The notes under the pieces are model-generated. The model was not told the DNA's origin, ran no database searches, and saw nothing but the letters and a program-made list of their open reading frames with translations. A stretch of 64,000 nt of DNA from Sipunculus nudus (Eukaryota > Annelida > Sipuncula > Golfingiida > Sipunculidae), in assembly GCA_026874595.1 (NCBI GenBank), contig CM049318.1, positions 55,629,250 through 55,693,249 of the forward strand, in the 5' to 3' direction. The translations under genes were made by a program, and so were the position numbers. Each line of letters begins with the position of its first letter. The first letter of the stretch is position 1. Below, piece after piece: positions 46,640 through 60,464 of this stretch.

Positions 46640-48940
46640 TAGCTGTCTCTAGTTTAGCCCCGTCCTTCTAATAGCAAACAGCCTTTCGAGCATTAATCCT
46701 TCTCTACTTTCGTTGACTGATATGCTCTATGTGTGGGCGCCATGTGGCCTTTTTTTGTAAAAAAATAACACCCAAGAATCTGGCGGCGGCGGAATCTTTT
46801 AAATTCTCCCCTATCAATTATAAGGGTTCAAAATATTTTGGTTTGTACGCTTTACTAAACAAAACCGTTTGTGTTTCTGTTGGATTTTGTTTGATTCTCA
46901 AGGTGTGGCACCAGTTGCTAATGCGGTCGAGCTTGGCTTGGACTGCGTTGCGTAAATAGCAAACGTTTGAACAAGAGGCCCAGACGGATATGTCGTCAGC
47001 GTATTATGAAACGCTGACCATTTGTCCCGTCTTTAGAAGGTCGTTAACATACATAATAAAGAGTTAAGGGCTCAGCACTGAGCCCTGGGGAGTCCCAGCT
47101 TCAAGCCTAATCTCCTAAGATTATGTACCTTTATGATTAACCTTAAGGAATCTATCTGTAAGGAATGAGAAGATTACTAGTTTATGTGGCAGATGGGATC
47201 TCACAACTTTAATGCGGAGACCGCCAGACCATACTACATCAAAGGCCTTTTTTACGTCGAGAAATGTGGGATTATGGATTAATGCCCCTTTCCATTAAAT
47301 CGGAAAATATTCCCATGAAATGCACAGTAGGTTTGCAATTCCCCCAAGACAGGGTCTGGCATTTTCTGTAGCATTTTGTGAGTTTGTCCAGACCAGGAGC
47401 CGATATGCCTTTGGATTTGGCAAGAGCTTACTGCTGCGTTGTCGTCACCGTCTTCCGTGGTCGGGTTTTCTAGATGATAAAACAATGTTTTATTTTTATC
47501 AATTATTTGTTTAGCTGTGTTTAAAAATTCATTCTTGAAGTCAGGGTATGTCGGGATGTGGTGTTTTTGCAAATAGATCTGCACGAGAATATGTTGAGCA
47601 GCAGCCGTGCCGTCAGGGCGTATTAGGGGTTTAGCCTGACCTGTATTTGGGTTTAATTTAGAGTTATACAAACATTTGAATTGTTTCAAGAATTCACATA
47701 TGTTTGTTTTATGATCTAGAATGTTAATATAATCTGACCGTTGTTTCGTTAAGATAGCTCGGTCTTCTAACCTATTTACTCTATTAAACAAAGCTTAGGC
47801 TTCCGTGGTACGCGTGCGTTGTTGGTAGCGCCTGACTAGTCGCCTTAAGGCTACCACCTTTTTCATTTCTTTGGTGAAGTTCCACCAGTTTCTTTTTTTT
47901 AACTTCTCTCTCTGAAGCGACGACATTGACGACCAGAATGATACTTCGTGTTATGTATGTTGCGTTTAAATCTAACTGTAAATATGTGATTACGTCCAAT
48001 TTAGAAGGATTTGACATAATTTATAGCCTCACCTGGTGTCAGTTTAGTTTCAGATATTTAAGCTATATCGATTTTATTTTTATCTAGATATTTTAATAAT
48101 TCAAGTTTACCCGCGTTTAAGCAGTTGGTGTTTACTGTGCAATATTAATACTAATGAACATATTTACACTATTTTTCAGGGTGTTTTGATAGTTCCTGTT
48201 CAGACTAAGGTTGGCCAGTGGTCATCACTGGCCAATGCTTCCAACCTGTTAATATCCGATCGAATGGCTGTGTGGTCGACCTTCTTGCGGAAATACCTCC
48301 AGACCAATCCAGCAGCTGTCTCGCAGATCTGATCAAGTTGAACACCGGGGTTGAAGTTGTACACAAGATCGGTGAAGAGCAACAAGGTGTTCAAGTCAAA
48401 ATGTGCTTTTTGTCGGAGTAGTCGAGAGTTTCGGCAGTGTCCGAGCGTTCGTCTGTGGGACTGGTGCAAGCTGCACATGTACCTGCTTTGCCATATTGGC
48501 TGTGCTGGTGCTGGTTTGTGCTCTCTTGTGTAAACTTTTGATTTACCTCTTGAATTGCAGGGCAACTGCGATATGATGCGATAGGTGCATTTGAACAATT
48601 TGCGCATCTCGCGTGGGCTTTGTTCATGGAACAAGCACATATTCCTCCAACAGGTTCTTTGTGGAGAATTGGTCCCGGTACCTCGGCGAAGACGGGGCAA
48701 TATAGTCCTTAGGACTTTCATGTTGCGCTACAATGTCTAAAAATTATTTATTTTCAACAGTAAACAACACTAGTGATGTTCCGCAGATGGCATACGCATA
48801 CGGGCCCCGCGAAAAAAACAAACTGCACGCGGGACCTGCGCGAGGACCGGGCGTATAGACTGGGAAAATGATAAAACAATAGTTGAACTTTTTTTCCGCG
48901 CAAGAGGCTCGGGTATATTGAATGGCACTCTTGATCATCT
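46640..48940 (-). mobile_element. Jockey/I-type LINE remnant, unit 2
   Basis: Minus strand, 5' to 3': an ORF1-type zinc-knuckle end (about 48390-48740, CANCSNAPIASYRSCPA), a shifted frame to 48200, then ORF2 parts: KKLVELHQRNEKGG (about 47870), LEDRAILTKQRSDYINILDHK (47700s), and a reverse transcriptase with LDVKKAFDVVW (about 47230-47262), GTPQGSVLSP (about 47075), YADDI (46989-47003) and ISNWCHTLRIKQNP. Most of the endonuclease is missing and several frameshifts and stops break the reading. Clade assignment rests on the zinc knuckle plus RT motifs. Confidence 0.75.
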
Positions 48941-49850
48941 TGCATGAAAACGTGTGAATGTATACGCCTTTTTAAAATGTAAATGAAGCAAGTTAAAAGT
49001 TTGAAGCCAGCGAAACAAATAATGTGCATATATATATACATGAATGATAAATATACTAAACATGTAAATATACCACCTACGCTAAATTCCCAGGAATTGA
49101 AATTAATAAACAGCTTTGTCCGAGAGCACGTCTCTATTTTGCCATTCATTAGATTAACCATTTTTTGGCATCTGTTGACAGGATTAGTGGTCTCCACGTT
49201 AGTATATTTTCAAGCACAAAGCGTACAGCACGGCTGGTTAGTACACATGTAACTGCAAAATCGATCTCTAAATGGCACAAGCAGGTGAAACTGAATATTT
49301 AGTTACAGTGAGCGCACGCTTTCTGGAGTCGCTGTAGAGATATAAAAGGGAGTGCTTTATTAACATCATCACATTACATGAAATGGCATTTGGAATAAAA
49401 GTGGCTTTTGACATTGACGCAAAGCATTTTAAACATGCATCATGTTTGTTATAGGTACATCCAGTTTTATGGTTGACGGGTCTAGTTAAGCCTCTGTGGA
49501 TCACCGTACTTAAGCACTGCTCGTGTAAAGACTTGGGTTACCCCTATTTTATTTCCGCCTACTAATCTGGCCTATTACCCCTGGAGGTAGGCTGAAGGTA
49601 ATTCCAGGTTACACCGGGTTTAGTATGAACTGAAGTCTAGGTAACCCTGGGTTTAGTCTAAACGTAATTTAAGTATACTCGGGGTAGTCGGCATGTTTTA
49701 AACATTTTTATATGACATATTTAAGATGTTTTTGCTGGTTAAATCAATATTCCTGAACAAAACTCCACCAAAGTCACAAATCACCTAATATCCAACAACA
49801 GTACACATCTTTGGCCAATAAAACAGCTTTCTCCCCAAAAGACCTTATCC
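48941..49850. other. Non-coding block between LINE remnant and unit 3 gene region
   Basis: Counterpart of 34861-35756. No coding signal. Confidence 0.4.
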
Positions 49851-51134
49851 AGAACTCCCTGTAAGCTGACCATAGGCCTGCAGGTGGTACACACAGTGTC
49901 TAGTAGCCAGAGACTGTGACGCACAGCAGTAGGCTGGAGATAGGGCTGTGTGTATAATCTAGGGTCCTTATCTCTTAGATTTATCTGTAAATGACCAAGG
50001 ATAATTAGAATTAAATACTGACAGATGGATAAAAAGGCAGCTCCTAAAGCCACACATGGAAGCGCTGAGATTGATTAAAATCCGAAATTAAGTTTACAGG
50101 AGAAATAGATCAGACTTGATACATGTGCCAATCATCTCTTAAATAAAAACAAGACAGAGACAGTGTTTATATCATACCTAATTTTAAACTCAAATTTTTT
50201 ATCTATCAATTAGGGTGTTATTTGGATGAATTACAGTATTTTGGAAAATATCAATTATGTCTTTCAAGCATAATGACTTGGAATATTTTCCCAACACATA
50301 TAGAGCTTTTATCACTGGATCGTGAACCACTAGTTGTAAGAGAATGGCAAACAATCAAGGGATTAGGAGAATAAGATAAGGCATAAGCATAAATTAAGAT
50401 GAAAAGTAATAGTCCACATGATGAAGTAATATCAATAAATTTTGTCACTAAGTCATAGTGAAAAATAAATTTAACATTTACTGAAGATTTCAACATTTAT
50501 GAAACAGCTTAGTTCTATTTCCTACTGATTGACAATGACCAAAAATGTTAATTAGGACTTTACACCAGTGATTACTTAGGGTCACATGATGGCACCAAAT
50601 GAAAAATATATTTCATATGTAAAATATTCAAATTAACTCAATCTCAGATGGGGTGGTTCCTTATGTGTTGGCTCCTCTCACCCTGAGGTTAGACCTCACC
50701 CTATGATTAAAGAAATATCTGGTTATGTCAACCAGATTGGCATATTTAAAATATAAATTGTAATTTTAAAGAGGTTTCAACATGGTTTAGACAGGTTTTG
50801 TAGCTTAAGGGTCACTAGCCATGGAAACATGACTCACAGACCTTTATTTGAATAAACAGACTGGGCATGTAGTAATCCTCTAGTTTGATCTGCTGCTTTT
50901 CCAACAAACAAAATCAATCTATCTGCTTAAAGATAATCCAGGAATTCTTTCAATCATTCTGTTGAAAAAAAAGAAAAAAGAGGCCATTATACAGAATGTA
51001 GCTGGCTTTTATACATTGAGTAAATGCTATAAAATATGACCAGGGAGTGCTTGAGCAAGCACTGTTTGTACCACTAACAGGCAGGACTTGCGAGGTGGCC
51101 TTCATAAGTGGACAGTTCCAGAGTAGATCTATTA
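49851..51134. other. Unit-3 counterpart of the 35757-37020 block
   Basis: The same non-coding block, with a small insertion (about 50750-50800, TTTAAAATATAAATTG) relative to unit 2. Nothing coding was recognised. Confidence 0.45.
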
Positions 51135-51272
51135 AAGTCGCCTGAGCATTGCGCTGCTTAAATTATTTTTTTATGCAACATATTACGAAAGTATAGCATT
51201 CAATAAGAATCCAGCTAAAGTTACAGCTTTACAAGCGTCTAGAAGGACTGAGTGATTGATAATATTTTTTTA

Positions 51273-52305
51273 TTAGCTTTGTTTTCGGTTCAACATTTTC
51301 CATGCTTCTCTCATGTCGTCGATGTTTTTTGTATGGCCTACAAAGAACTTTCTGTCTTCTCTTAAACGTTGCATGGTTTTTCCTTTGTGACCGGAAAGGA
51401 AACGACGACCCAGATTTACGAATGTCTTATTAAGATTTTCTACAAGGATGCCGGTCATAAACATATCATCCACAGGGTACAGTGGCACATGAAAAGACGC
51501 GGTGTACATATCCGCGACCATGTCATATGTGTACGCAAATCCTATACCGATCATGTATGGAGGAGTATACGTTTTGTTGTAAACCTCTTGGATTACACAC
51601 CATCTATGCCACGGAGTGCATCTCCTTGGTTTTCTTTTCCTGCCCACGGAACCAAAGAAGAACCGCTCTTTATGCTTCAAGTCGCTGAATAGGGTTCCTA
51701 ACAATTTCCTCATATCAAAAATTGCATCATCATCAGCTTTGATGACAAACCTGGCATTTTTGCACCAGTGATGCATAAAATTCAAGGCCGTCAGACCTTT
51801 TCGGGCCAGATTTCTGTATGCTTCAATAAAATCCCCAATGATTACGGTTCTGTTCCGATACGATTTTAGGACTTATGGTCCCTTCTGTGCCTTGTTTTCC
51901 TAGCACGAAAATCGTCCTCAGATGGTGCTTAGCAAATAAAGTTTCATTGCCATACGCCTGCCTGATAAATTCTCTTTGTACCACATTGTCTGGTGAAGTA
52001 TATACGTAAAGGAGCGTGATTTGCTCTCCAGAATTAGCAATACATTTAGATCTGTTAAACATCAGCAGTTTTGGTTCGCCATACTTATTGTACTCTGGAA
52101 GGCCAGGCTCTATGTAACCAGTACTTTTTATCCTTCCTCCTTTCTTCGTAGCTTTCAATTTGTTGTTAGTCTGTAAGTTCTTGAGGTTTTTCAGCAAATC
52201 TGAAGTGTTAAATTGTCCAATGTAACTTAGAAGACAAACCAAAGCTAAACACCCAGTGATAAGCAGGAAGATAAGTAGTGGTCCCCTGATTCTTGTTGGG
52301 ATCAT
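51273..52305 (-). pseudogene. Beta-1,3-galactosyltransferase-like, unit 3 copy, 11-nt deletion
   Basis: 1033 nt against 1044 in the intact copy. The first 155 codons encode the signal anchor and VVQREFIRQAYGN. Then 11 bases present in units 1 and 2 (ACAAGGTCTTG) are missing at about 51840, in a context of short TGA repeats, and the frame runs to a stop. The C-terminal part (KADDDAIFD, PPYMIGIGFAYTYD, PVDDMFMTG) is open in another frame from 51785. The N-terminal stem is the most diverged of the three copies (LLKNLKNLQTNNKLKATKK). The upstream region with the CT repeat is retained. Confidence 0.85.
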
Positions 52306-52467
52306 CGTGTTTTCTGATGCAGTCGGCCTTCACCTCACAGCTCTGCTTTTACCAGCTTATGTTTGCCGCATATTTAATAGGTAACCTTACAATGAGAAAA
52401 GTTTATGTTAAGCAACTAGCAAGAATTTAAACAATTATACGCATAATGATCACGCACTGTTCCTTTG

Positions 52468-52503
<36 letters not shown>
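52468..52503. repeat. (CT)n microsatellite, unit 3
   Basis: Same place as the CT repeat at 21676-21720. Confidence 0.9.
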
Positions 52504-52732
52504 CCATTTGGACGTCCGATTATCGATAAAGCAGTGATTTAATAGACAGGAATAAGCAACTGTTTGGCACTGGATACAACCACGACTTTCGGTATATTTA
52601 TGTGGTTTCACTCACAGATAAGCTGTGAATAAAAGTTTAATTTCATCACAGGACCGCACGTGATTCTAAATTTCTTCAAAAAGATATTGTTATAAATATA
52701 TAGAGTGATATATATATATATTTAAATATAAA

Positions 52733-54750
52733 TTATATGTTAGAAGTGATTAGTGAATATTCTTAACGTCATTTTACATCAAAACGTTATCGCTTTCAAC
52801 TTAACTAAGAAAATCTCTGGCATCATTTGATATCATTTTTTTCGATACGTTACAAGCTTTTGGTAGTCAGTATATATCTATGTGTCTATTTTCAGTTTTT
52901 AGTTCCCGAAAAGGGGTGGCGCCACCTGTATTTTTTACTTTAATTAATTTTTTTTCTATTTTTTACGATAAAATGATAACAATCATGTCAGTTTCTCAGC
53001 TGTGATTACATATCGATTCCCAAAACCTGGTGTGTTTATTGATCACAAGTGGATTCCCTATAGTAATCACCCCGTCTGTCTGTCTGTTTTTCTGTCTGTT
53101 CATCCGTCCATCCACACAAATTTGTTTCCAGATGATAACTCCAGATTGGAATGACACATGCATTTCAAACTTGACTTGCATAATGCCAACCACTAAAGCA
53201 AGAACCTATATGATTTTGGGGTCACAAGGTCAAATGTCAAAGTCAAAGGACTAATTTAATAAGATTATGGCTGCATTATGAGCCAAGCTTTTCTTCCAAA
53301 ACTTTCCATCCTGCGCATTTTGCTGACAGGCCAGTATGGGCAGAGCATAAATGAATTTTGGTTCACAAGGTCAAAGTTCAAGGTCACGGGCCATCTGTTC
53401 ACCAATTAGTTTTCAGATGGTAACTCCAGTTTAGTTTGACATAGTGGTTTAAACCTAAACTTATATATGGCTCACCACATCACTAAAAACCGTGTTGATT
53501 TTTGGGTCCAACGGTCAAAGGTCAAGGTCGCAGGAACTATTTCTTAAAAATAATGCATATGCATTTGAATCAAACTTCATCGCAAACCTTCCATCTTCAA
53601 GACATTGCTAACCTGCCAATAGATAGGGGAAGATTCTGTTCGATTTTGGGGTCAAAGTTCAAGGTCACAGGGCCCAGCCATTCACTAATTAATTTATGGA
53701 TGATATTTCAGCTTTGGATTGATATATTTGTTATGTTATATGTTAGAAGTGATTAGTGAATATTCTTAACGTCATTTTACATCAAAACGTTATCGCTTTC
53801 AACTTAACTAAGAAAATCTCTGGCATCATTTGATATCATTTTTTTCGATACGTTACAAGCTTTTGGTAGTCAGTATATATCTATGTGTATCCATCAAAAA
53901 AAGATTCGTATAGTCTATTTTCAGTTTTTAGTTCCCGAAAAGGGGTGGCGCCACCTGTATTTTTTACTTTAATTAATTTTTTTTCTATTTTTTACGATAA
54001 AATGATAACAATCATGTCAGTTTCTCAGCTGTGATTACATATCGATTCCCAAAACCTGGTGTGTTTATTGATCACAAGTGGATTCCCTATAGTAATCACC
54101 CCGTCTGTCTGTCTGTTTTTCTGTCTGTTCATCCGTCCATCCACACAAATTTGTTTCCAGATGATAACTCCAGATTGGAATGACACATGCATTTCAAACT
54201 TGACTTGCATAATGCCAACCACTAAAGCAAGAACCTATATGATTTTGGGGTCACAAGGTCAAATGTCAAAGTCAAAGGACTAATTTAATAAGATTATGGC
54301 TGCATTATGAGCCAAGCTTTTCTTCCAAAACTTTCCATCCTGCGCATTTTGCTGACAGGCCAGTATGGGCAGAGCATAAATGAATTTTGGTTCACAAGGT
54401 CAAAGTTCAAGGTCACGGGCCATCTGTTCACCAATTAGTTTTCAGATGGTTACTCCAGTTTAGTTTGACATAGTGGTTTAAACCTAAACTTATATATGGC
54501 TCACCACATCACTAAAAACCGTGTTGATTTTTGGGTCCAACGGTCAAAGGTCAAGGTCGCAGGAACTATTTCTTAAAAATAATGCATATGCATTTGAATC
54601 AAACTTCATCGCAAACCTTCCATCTTCAAGACATTGCTAACCTGCCAATAGATAGGGGAAGATTCTGTTCGATTTTGGGGTCAAAGTTCAAGGTCACAGG
54701 GCCCAGCCATTCACTAATTAATTTATGGATGATATTTCAGCTTTGGATTG
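52733..54750. repeat. Local tandem duplication of about 1.0 kb
   Basis: The stretch from TATATGTTAGAAGTG through H1-like and H5 sequence to CTTTGGATTGATA occurs at about 52733-53724 and again at 53736-54750. The offset is 1003 bp at the left and 1029 bp after a 26-bp indel near 52884, where the first copy has lost the H1 5' hairpin. The copies are nearly identical by eye, so the event is recent. Confidence 0.85.
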
Positions 54751-57700
54751 ATAGATTGGCTTCAACCTTGATTTATTAATGACCCATTACTTAAATAAAT
54801 TCATTTTGACATTCAGGGTCCAAAGATCAAAGTTGAAGGTCACAGGAGCCACATCTTTAAAAAGAATATGGATGCACTGTAAATCAAAGTTTTCATCCCA
54901 AACTTTCCATCTTTCAAACATGGCTTACTTGCCCAAAGTGAGGAAATCTGTAGATTTTTAGGTTACCTATTCAGAGGTCAAAGTCACATTTTGAAAGATT
55001 GTTACAATAATCTAAATGCTGCAAGTTCAAGGATAATAAGTTCTAAAATTTTTTTGGTCACAAGGTCATTGGTGAAGCACATGACTGTCATTCTAAATAA
55101 TTTCTATTAAATATTCTTATAGACAAATTGAGCTGAGCGTCGAGACCAATGGGTCCCTAGTTAATACCCCATTTTGTACACAAGCCTGGTTGTGCAACCT
55201 ACAGTCGTTTTCATATACCATAGATCCATCACTGACGAGACGAGTGGTGCAAACTATTTTTTTGTTGTCGTAGAATATGTTTTTTTCTCCGGTTGGTTTG
55301 AAGTATACACCTGAAGGTTTGCATGTCCATAAATCTTGGAATGATTTATCTTGTATACAAGACTGCTTGGGCCACCTACAATCAACTTTATCTTGTATCC
55401 ATCTGTATTTCGTGAAAAGTGCACATATTCGAGGATTTTATTGGCATCTCTGATGCCACAAATTTGGATTCATGTAATGTCAGGAACATTCAATGTCTTA
55501 TTTTAGTCATGCCACTATGATTTGGCATATACATGGAGACGCTTGTTGACTGCCCGTTTTTAGCTCGGCTGACTTTCAGTCATGCTGTGGTATAGCGATG
55601 GGTCTTTGTCCGTCGTCCTTCTGTCTGTCCGTCCGGCCGTTAGCAGGAGTACAAGGCGTAACCGTAAGGGCTATGATCATGAACCCAATGTAGTCTTAGA
55701 GGTTCTACAAAGATCCCCTTGAAAACCTGAAATTAGGTCATTGAGACCTATATTCTCCGAGTTACGGGGTGTGTTTGCACCCCAAAAAAATCCTATAGCT
55801 AAAATTATCATCCCACACCTTCCATCTGTCACATACGGCTCACTACCAACATTGGAAGAATCATAATTATTTTGAGGTTACAAGGTCAAAGGTCAAGGCC
55901 ACAGGACCCAATTCTCTAAAAAGCTCGAAGATACATTTAATGCCAAACCTTTCATCCTAAACCTTGAATCATTCACATATGGCTCACCTACTAAGTGGAA
56001 GAAGAATCTTATAGGTTTTGAGTGGCAAGGTCAAGGTCACAGGGTCCACTTCTTTAAAAAGGTTGTGGACACGTTTCAAGCTAGACCTATCATTCCAAAC
56101 CTGGCATTGACATCGCTTCTCTGCCAACAGGAGAAAAGACCTGTTGATTTTGAGGTCAAAGGTTAAGTTAACTCACTGACTTCTTGCGTGGAGTCATTTT
56201 AAGGCAAACTTTTCAACCTGTATCTTACATCTGTCTTATATGGCCTACCGATATGGGAAGAATCCGATTGATGTTGAGTTCAAAAGGTCAGAGGTCAAGG
56301 TCACAGTACTTTATTGTCCCAAATGCTTTTGAATATATTTCAAGCTGAACTTGGTATCCCAAACCTCGTCTTTTCTATATGCCCCCTCTATGCACCACTC
56401 AATTTGATTCTTACTTCATATTTATGGGTCTTTTTACTTTAAGAAATAAATAATTGGTTTTAGGGTCAGCTGGTCAGGAGGTTAAAGGTTGGAGGTCAAA
56501 GTTATTCACACATTGGTTGCCAAGTGATTACTCCAGTTTTAAGTGGTCAGTAGTTTAAGTGGTTTGTAGTTACCCATCACTGTAAAAAGGATGCTATTGA
56601 TATGTGGGCAAAAGGCCAAGGTCATAGGCCAGGGATTTTCCCAATTAAAACTTACTTTGTAGATCATCTATATTTTTCTTGTATATACCATTGCACTCCA
56701 ACTAGTACATCTTACTGTGTGGCCGTAAAAGTGAGCGACACTTGTGATATATGATTCTCTTTGTATCAGCCCTTGAAAGATAAGAACATCGTCAGTGCAT
56801 AACAAAAACACTGTTGCCCGAGGTAGGTTTAAGACTTAGAGTATTGTATAATGGTTTAGCTACTGATTTATAAGATGATGGGAACATTTTGCAGTTTATT
56901 TTATGGAATCATAGCAATAAACTTAGTTTCCCAGATATCTAAATATTTTTTTTATATAAATCATCAGATAAACCAGCATGTGTTTCTTCTGATAATTTGT
57001 GGGTCTGTACCTGGATTTAGGATGGCTTTATTTGTTTTACAAGAGTTTAAGTAATGCTTCCTGAAAGATATGATATAAGAGCTCTCCAACCTGATCATGC
57101 CTTTTGAATTGTTTTTGACATTCATTAATGTAACATTCTTTTAGATTATCACAAGTTTGGTCTTTTATTGGGGGATATGTGATATCAAATATCAGGCTTG
57201 TCAGAAATCCAGTATGTCTGCTAGGTAGCCACCTTAGAAATCCTTTTGTCAGTGCAGTTTCTGTGATTTTTTGTTAATATATGGTCCCTGTTAGAGGATG
57301 TTTGTTGTCGGATTTCAGACCTGACAGAAATCTAAATGTGGCCACCAGGTAGCCATTTGAATTCCTTTCGAACATATTATCTCAAGAACTGTTAAGGTGA
57401 ATGCAGTGGGACATATATTAATGTGATCTAGCAAAGGATTGGGTCAAAGGTTTCTTTACAACTATGACCATCTTTTATGAAAGTTGGTTTGTATTGCATT
57501 AAAATTCACACAAAAGCATCCGTTTCTCAATAATTCTTCCATGGATTTTAAGTTTTTTTTTGCTATATATGTTGTCCTTATATTTGGCCTTTGTGGTGTT
57601 CTTATTAAGACTGATGGGTATCAATTAAGCTATGGGATCAGTTCCTGTTAGCACAACAAGCATACATTTTGCTTCAGACCATTAAGTCATCGTGTTATAA

Positions 57701-57863
57701 CTAGATATATTTGATCAATATTTCTGTTATCATAGAAAATTTTCAATATAATTGGCAAATAGGTTCTTTAGAATTTTGACTGCAAGTTGTGAATCTTAGC
57801 CCATGATGTTGCAGGTCATGCTTGGCAGCTGAGCGTCATGATCCATGGGTCACTTGTTTCTAA
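53887..57863. mobile_element. H1-like element with nested H5 and H6, unit 3
   Basis: The start GTATCCATCAAAAA is at 53887, the palindrome GGGTGGCGCCACCTG at about 53945, H5 at about 54024-55160 (CTAG 55157-55160) and the H1 3' portion at about 55510-55561. H6 follows, with the terminal TTTCTAA after it. Counterpart of 22089-26149. Confidence 0.55.
55562..57856. mobile_element. H6 element, unit 3
   Basis: The ends are as in units 1 and 2. About 100 bp of the core are missing near 57062 relative to 41000 in unit 2 (the 'TTTGAGGTTTTGCAG' segment is gone). Confidence 0.65.
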
Positions 57864-59753
57864 ATATTCCCACATCAGGAGGGGGACAAACTAGATCCGT
57901 TCCATACGTAAAATTTCCCTTGTTATTATTATTATTATTAAAGCTTCGTGCCAACAGTCATAAATGCTTACAACAACCTTTAATCTTGTAAAGTTAAATA
58001 TAAACACTCACCCTCTATACGACACTGTACAAGATGTGGACTTGGCTTATCCTCGTTGTGGCTGGTAGCCGAGAGCAGCCAGAGAATATGTCGGGACACG
58101 GCAGGGTTTAAATGCTTTATTCTGAAGCCGATTCAATCTACAAATTAACAAATATTAGTTTACTCTGTTTAGAGTTAAATCTAAAAGCATATAAGTATGG
58201 ACATGGATAAATGAACTTCCTATGAATGTAAAATTTATAAGGTATATAAATGACTCAATATGTATGAAACAATTCATATGAATCATGCTCCTGATATGAC
58301 AGAACAAGTTCAAATTATGAAAAAATACTTACTGATCATAAAATGACGTACTGACTTAATAAGAGGTCTATGTTGCTTTATGTTTGCTTTTCTATACCGA
58401 ACTGTTACTTCAACCTAATAATGAAACCTTTACAGATTTAGTATAAATACTAGTTACTCGCAGCAGTAAATAAGCAAACATCACATTTAAATCATTATTT
58501 CTAGATAACACAAACATATGGAGTCATCATTAAGCTACTCCTACACAGCAACACAGCCATGCATGGGTGGCTTTGTCCTGTTATGAGGGCTAAGCTCAGT
58601 TCATGTAATTGGTGACATACTGTAGCCAAGACTATCTAACAACACCATAAAAATTATCCGAGCATGTCCGTACATTGGAACAAACACTGTAACACATGTA
58701 TTAGGTATATACACGTACTTTATCTGTTCCAAAAAAACTACAAAATGAAGAAATGCTAATGATTCCAGTATGTAGACTACTTAATGAACCTTTTACATAA
58801 TTATCAGTTGATAAATGAAAGTAAATGTGTGATTACTTATGACATTTCGACAAATTGTCCAGCAACATGCTTCTCGCCTTACGGGTTCAGGCTGATCTGA
58901 TCACCAAAAAATGCACGAACTGTTTCATTAGTCTTAGCTGAAAAGCTTGATATTTAAGCACGGATTTTTATTATAACGAATATATACATTTGACGCTTCA
59001 ACTTGAAATACGTAAAAAAGTATTTGGTATACAGGTTGTTTTTCCGTAGCTGGTAGAGTAAAAATGTGAACCTCTCGGGTTACAACTGTATCTCCAAAAT
59101 GGTTATTGACATTCCTGTTTGTCTACAAAGCGGCAGACCTATAAATGACAATTTAAAACATTACAATCTTTTAGATGCATTTCATTGGCACATGCAATGA
59201 TGCACAAATTTCTGTAACAGACCCAGTGATTAACCAACCTGTCCGATGCTCACAGTGGTCCTTAGGACACCGATTAGAGGCACCAGTGTCTTTCGTTAAA
59301 TGTATCGCGGCTGACCTGCAAAATGAACTTATCAAAGACAAGAACGGGGGCTTTTAATGAGTGCGTTTAAAGATGATTTTGCAACACCGTTCAGATTGGT
59401 ACTAAATTCTATTCCAATATATTTCCAATTTAATTCAAATTTACCCCGGGCTTGCATAGCGGGGATTGTACTTTAAAACATAATATAAATATAATGTTAC
59501 AGAGTTCAAACCTTTCTGCATACATACAGTGTGATCCTTTCGTGCATCTGCTGTAATGATCATCAGCATGTTGTTTTCTGTAAAACGTCGGGATTTATGC
59601 GTGTCAATCAGGTGAGGAGGACGTTAGGGTTCCTTGCCATACATGCAGGATGATGTTCGTGCAAATAGGTCGCTTTCATATGTGCGGGTCCCTCATGCGG
59701 ATAATCTTTGAGTCACATTTTCTGATAATTTGTAATTTTAGTTTATTATTTTT
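57864..59753. other. Conserved element-free block, unit 3
   Basis: Counterpart of 26150-28026 and 41885-43781, including both exon-like minus-strand segments (about 58012-58140 and 59240-59316). The open frame at 59175-59357 is the complement of one of these and is not treated as a gene. Confidence 0.45.
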
Positions 59754-60464
59754 AGCTCAGCTGACTAGAAGTCATCTGAGCTGTAGTAATGGTCCATTGT
59801 CTGTCTTCCGTTTGTCGTGCTGTTTGATGGTCCGTTAGACTGGCACGTTTTGTAACCGTTAGACCTAAGAATTACAAAATTAGGCATTCTTTTAGAGGTC
59901 CCCAACATCTTCTACCAAACCGAAAACCGGGTTACTGCGACTTCGTTCCTTTGAGAAATCAAGGAAAACCCTCAAATTTTCATTAAAATTTATTATCACA
60001 CCACAGGACTGCCTTATATCAAATGATTTTTTCTTAATATTATCCTACATATCTCCTACATATTTCCTTTATTCTTGCCAGACAGTAAGACCGTATTGTG
60101 TAATTTCTTGAAGTTATGGGCCAAAACATGATGGACTTTGTAACAAATCAGGAAAGATATTTACTCACTTAACATGATATTTATTGAAGCTATAAACGTA
60201 TATACAGACTTTGCTTTCCGGTATATAACTTTGTGTAATCAGGATTCAATTGTATACCCAAAATTAGATATGGATTTAGTAATTTTCAAATTATTAGCAT
60301 AAAAATGAGATCAGTACCTTTTTTCCCAATTGTGACCAGGGCACGTTTTTTTCCCTGTAAGTACTATTGATTTAATTTCCACAGTATGTAAACGTAAGTA
60401 TTTAATCTATTTAAATCTGCAATTTGATAATAAAAGCTTAAAAAAAGGCTAGTTTTTATTTTTA

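Larger units (their letters stand above)
35651..49745. repeat. Tandem segmental duplication, unit 2
   Basis: Same order as unit 1. Distinguishing features: no H3 element, an H1 element with a 280-bp satellite (44135-45718) instead, loss of about 935 bp upstream of the galactosyltransferase start, and a fuller LINE remnant. Confidence 0.85.

Noticed and set aside
22735-55000. Recurrent short frames (about 60-84 aa) in H5 repeats of all three units
   Set aside because: Their conservation follows from DNA duplication; they span tandem AGGTCA repeats, have no domain, and are truncated or altered between copies.
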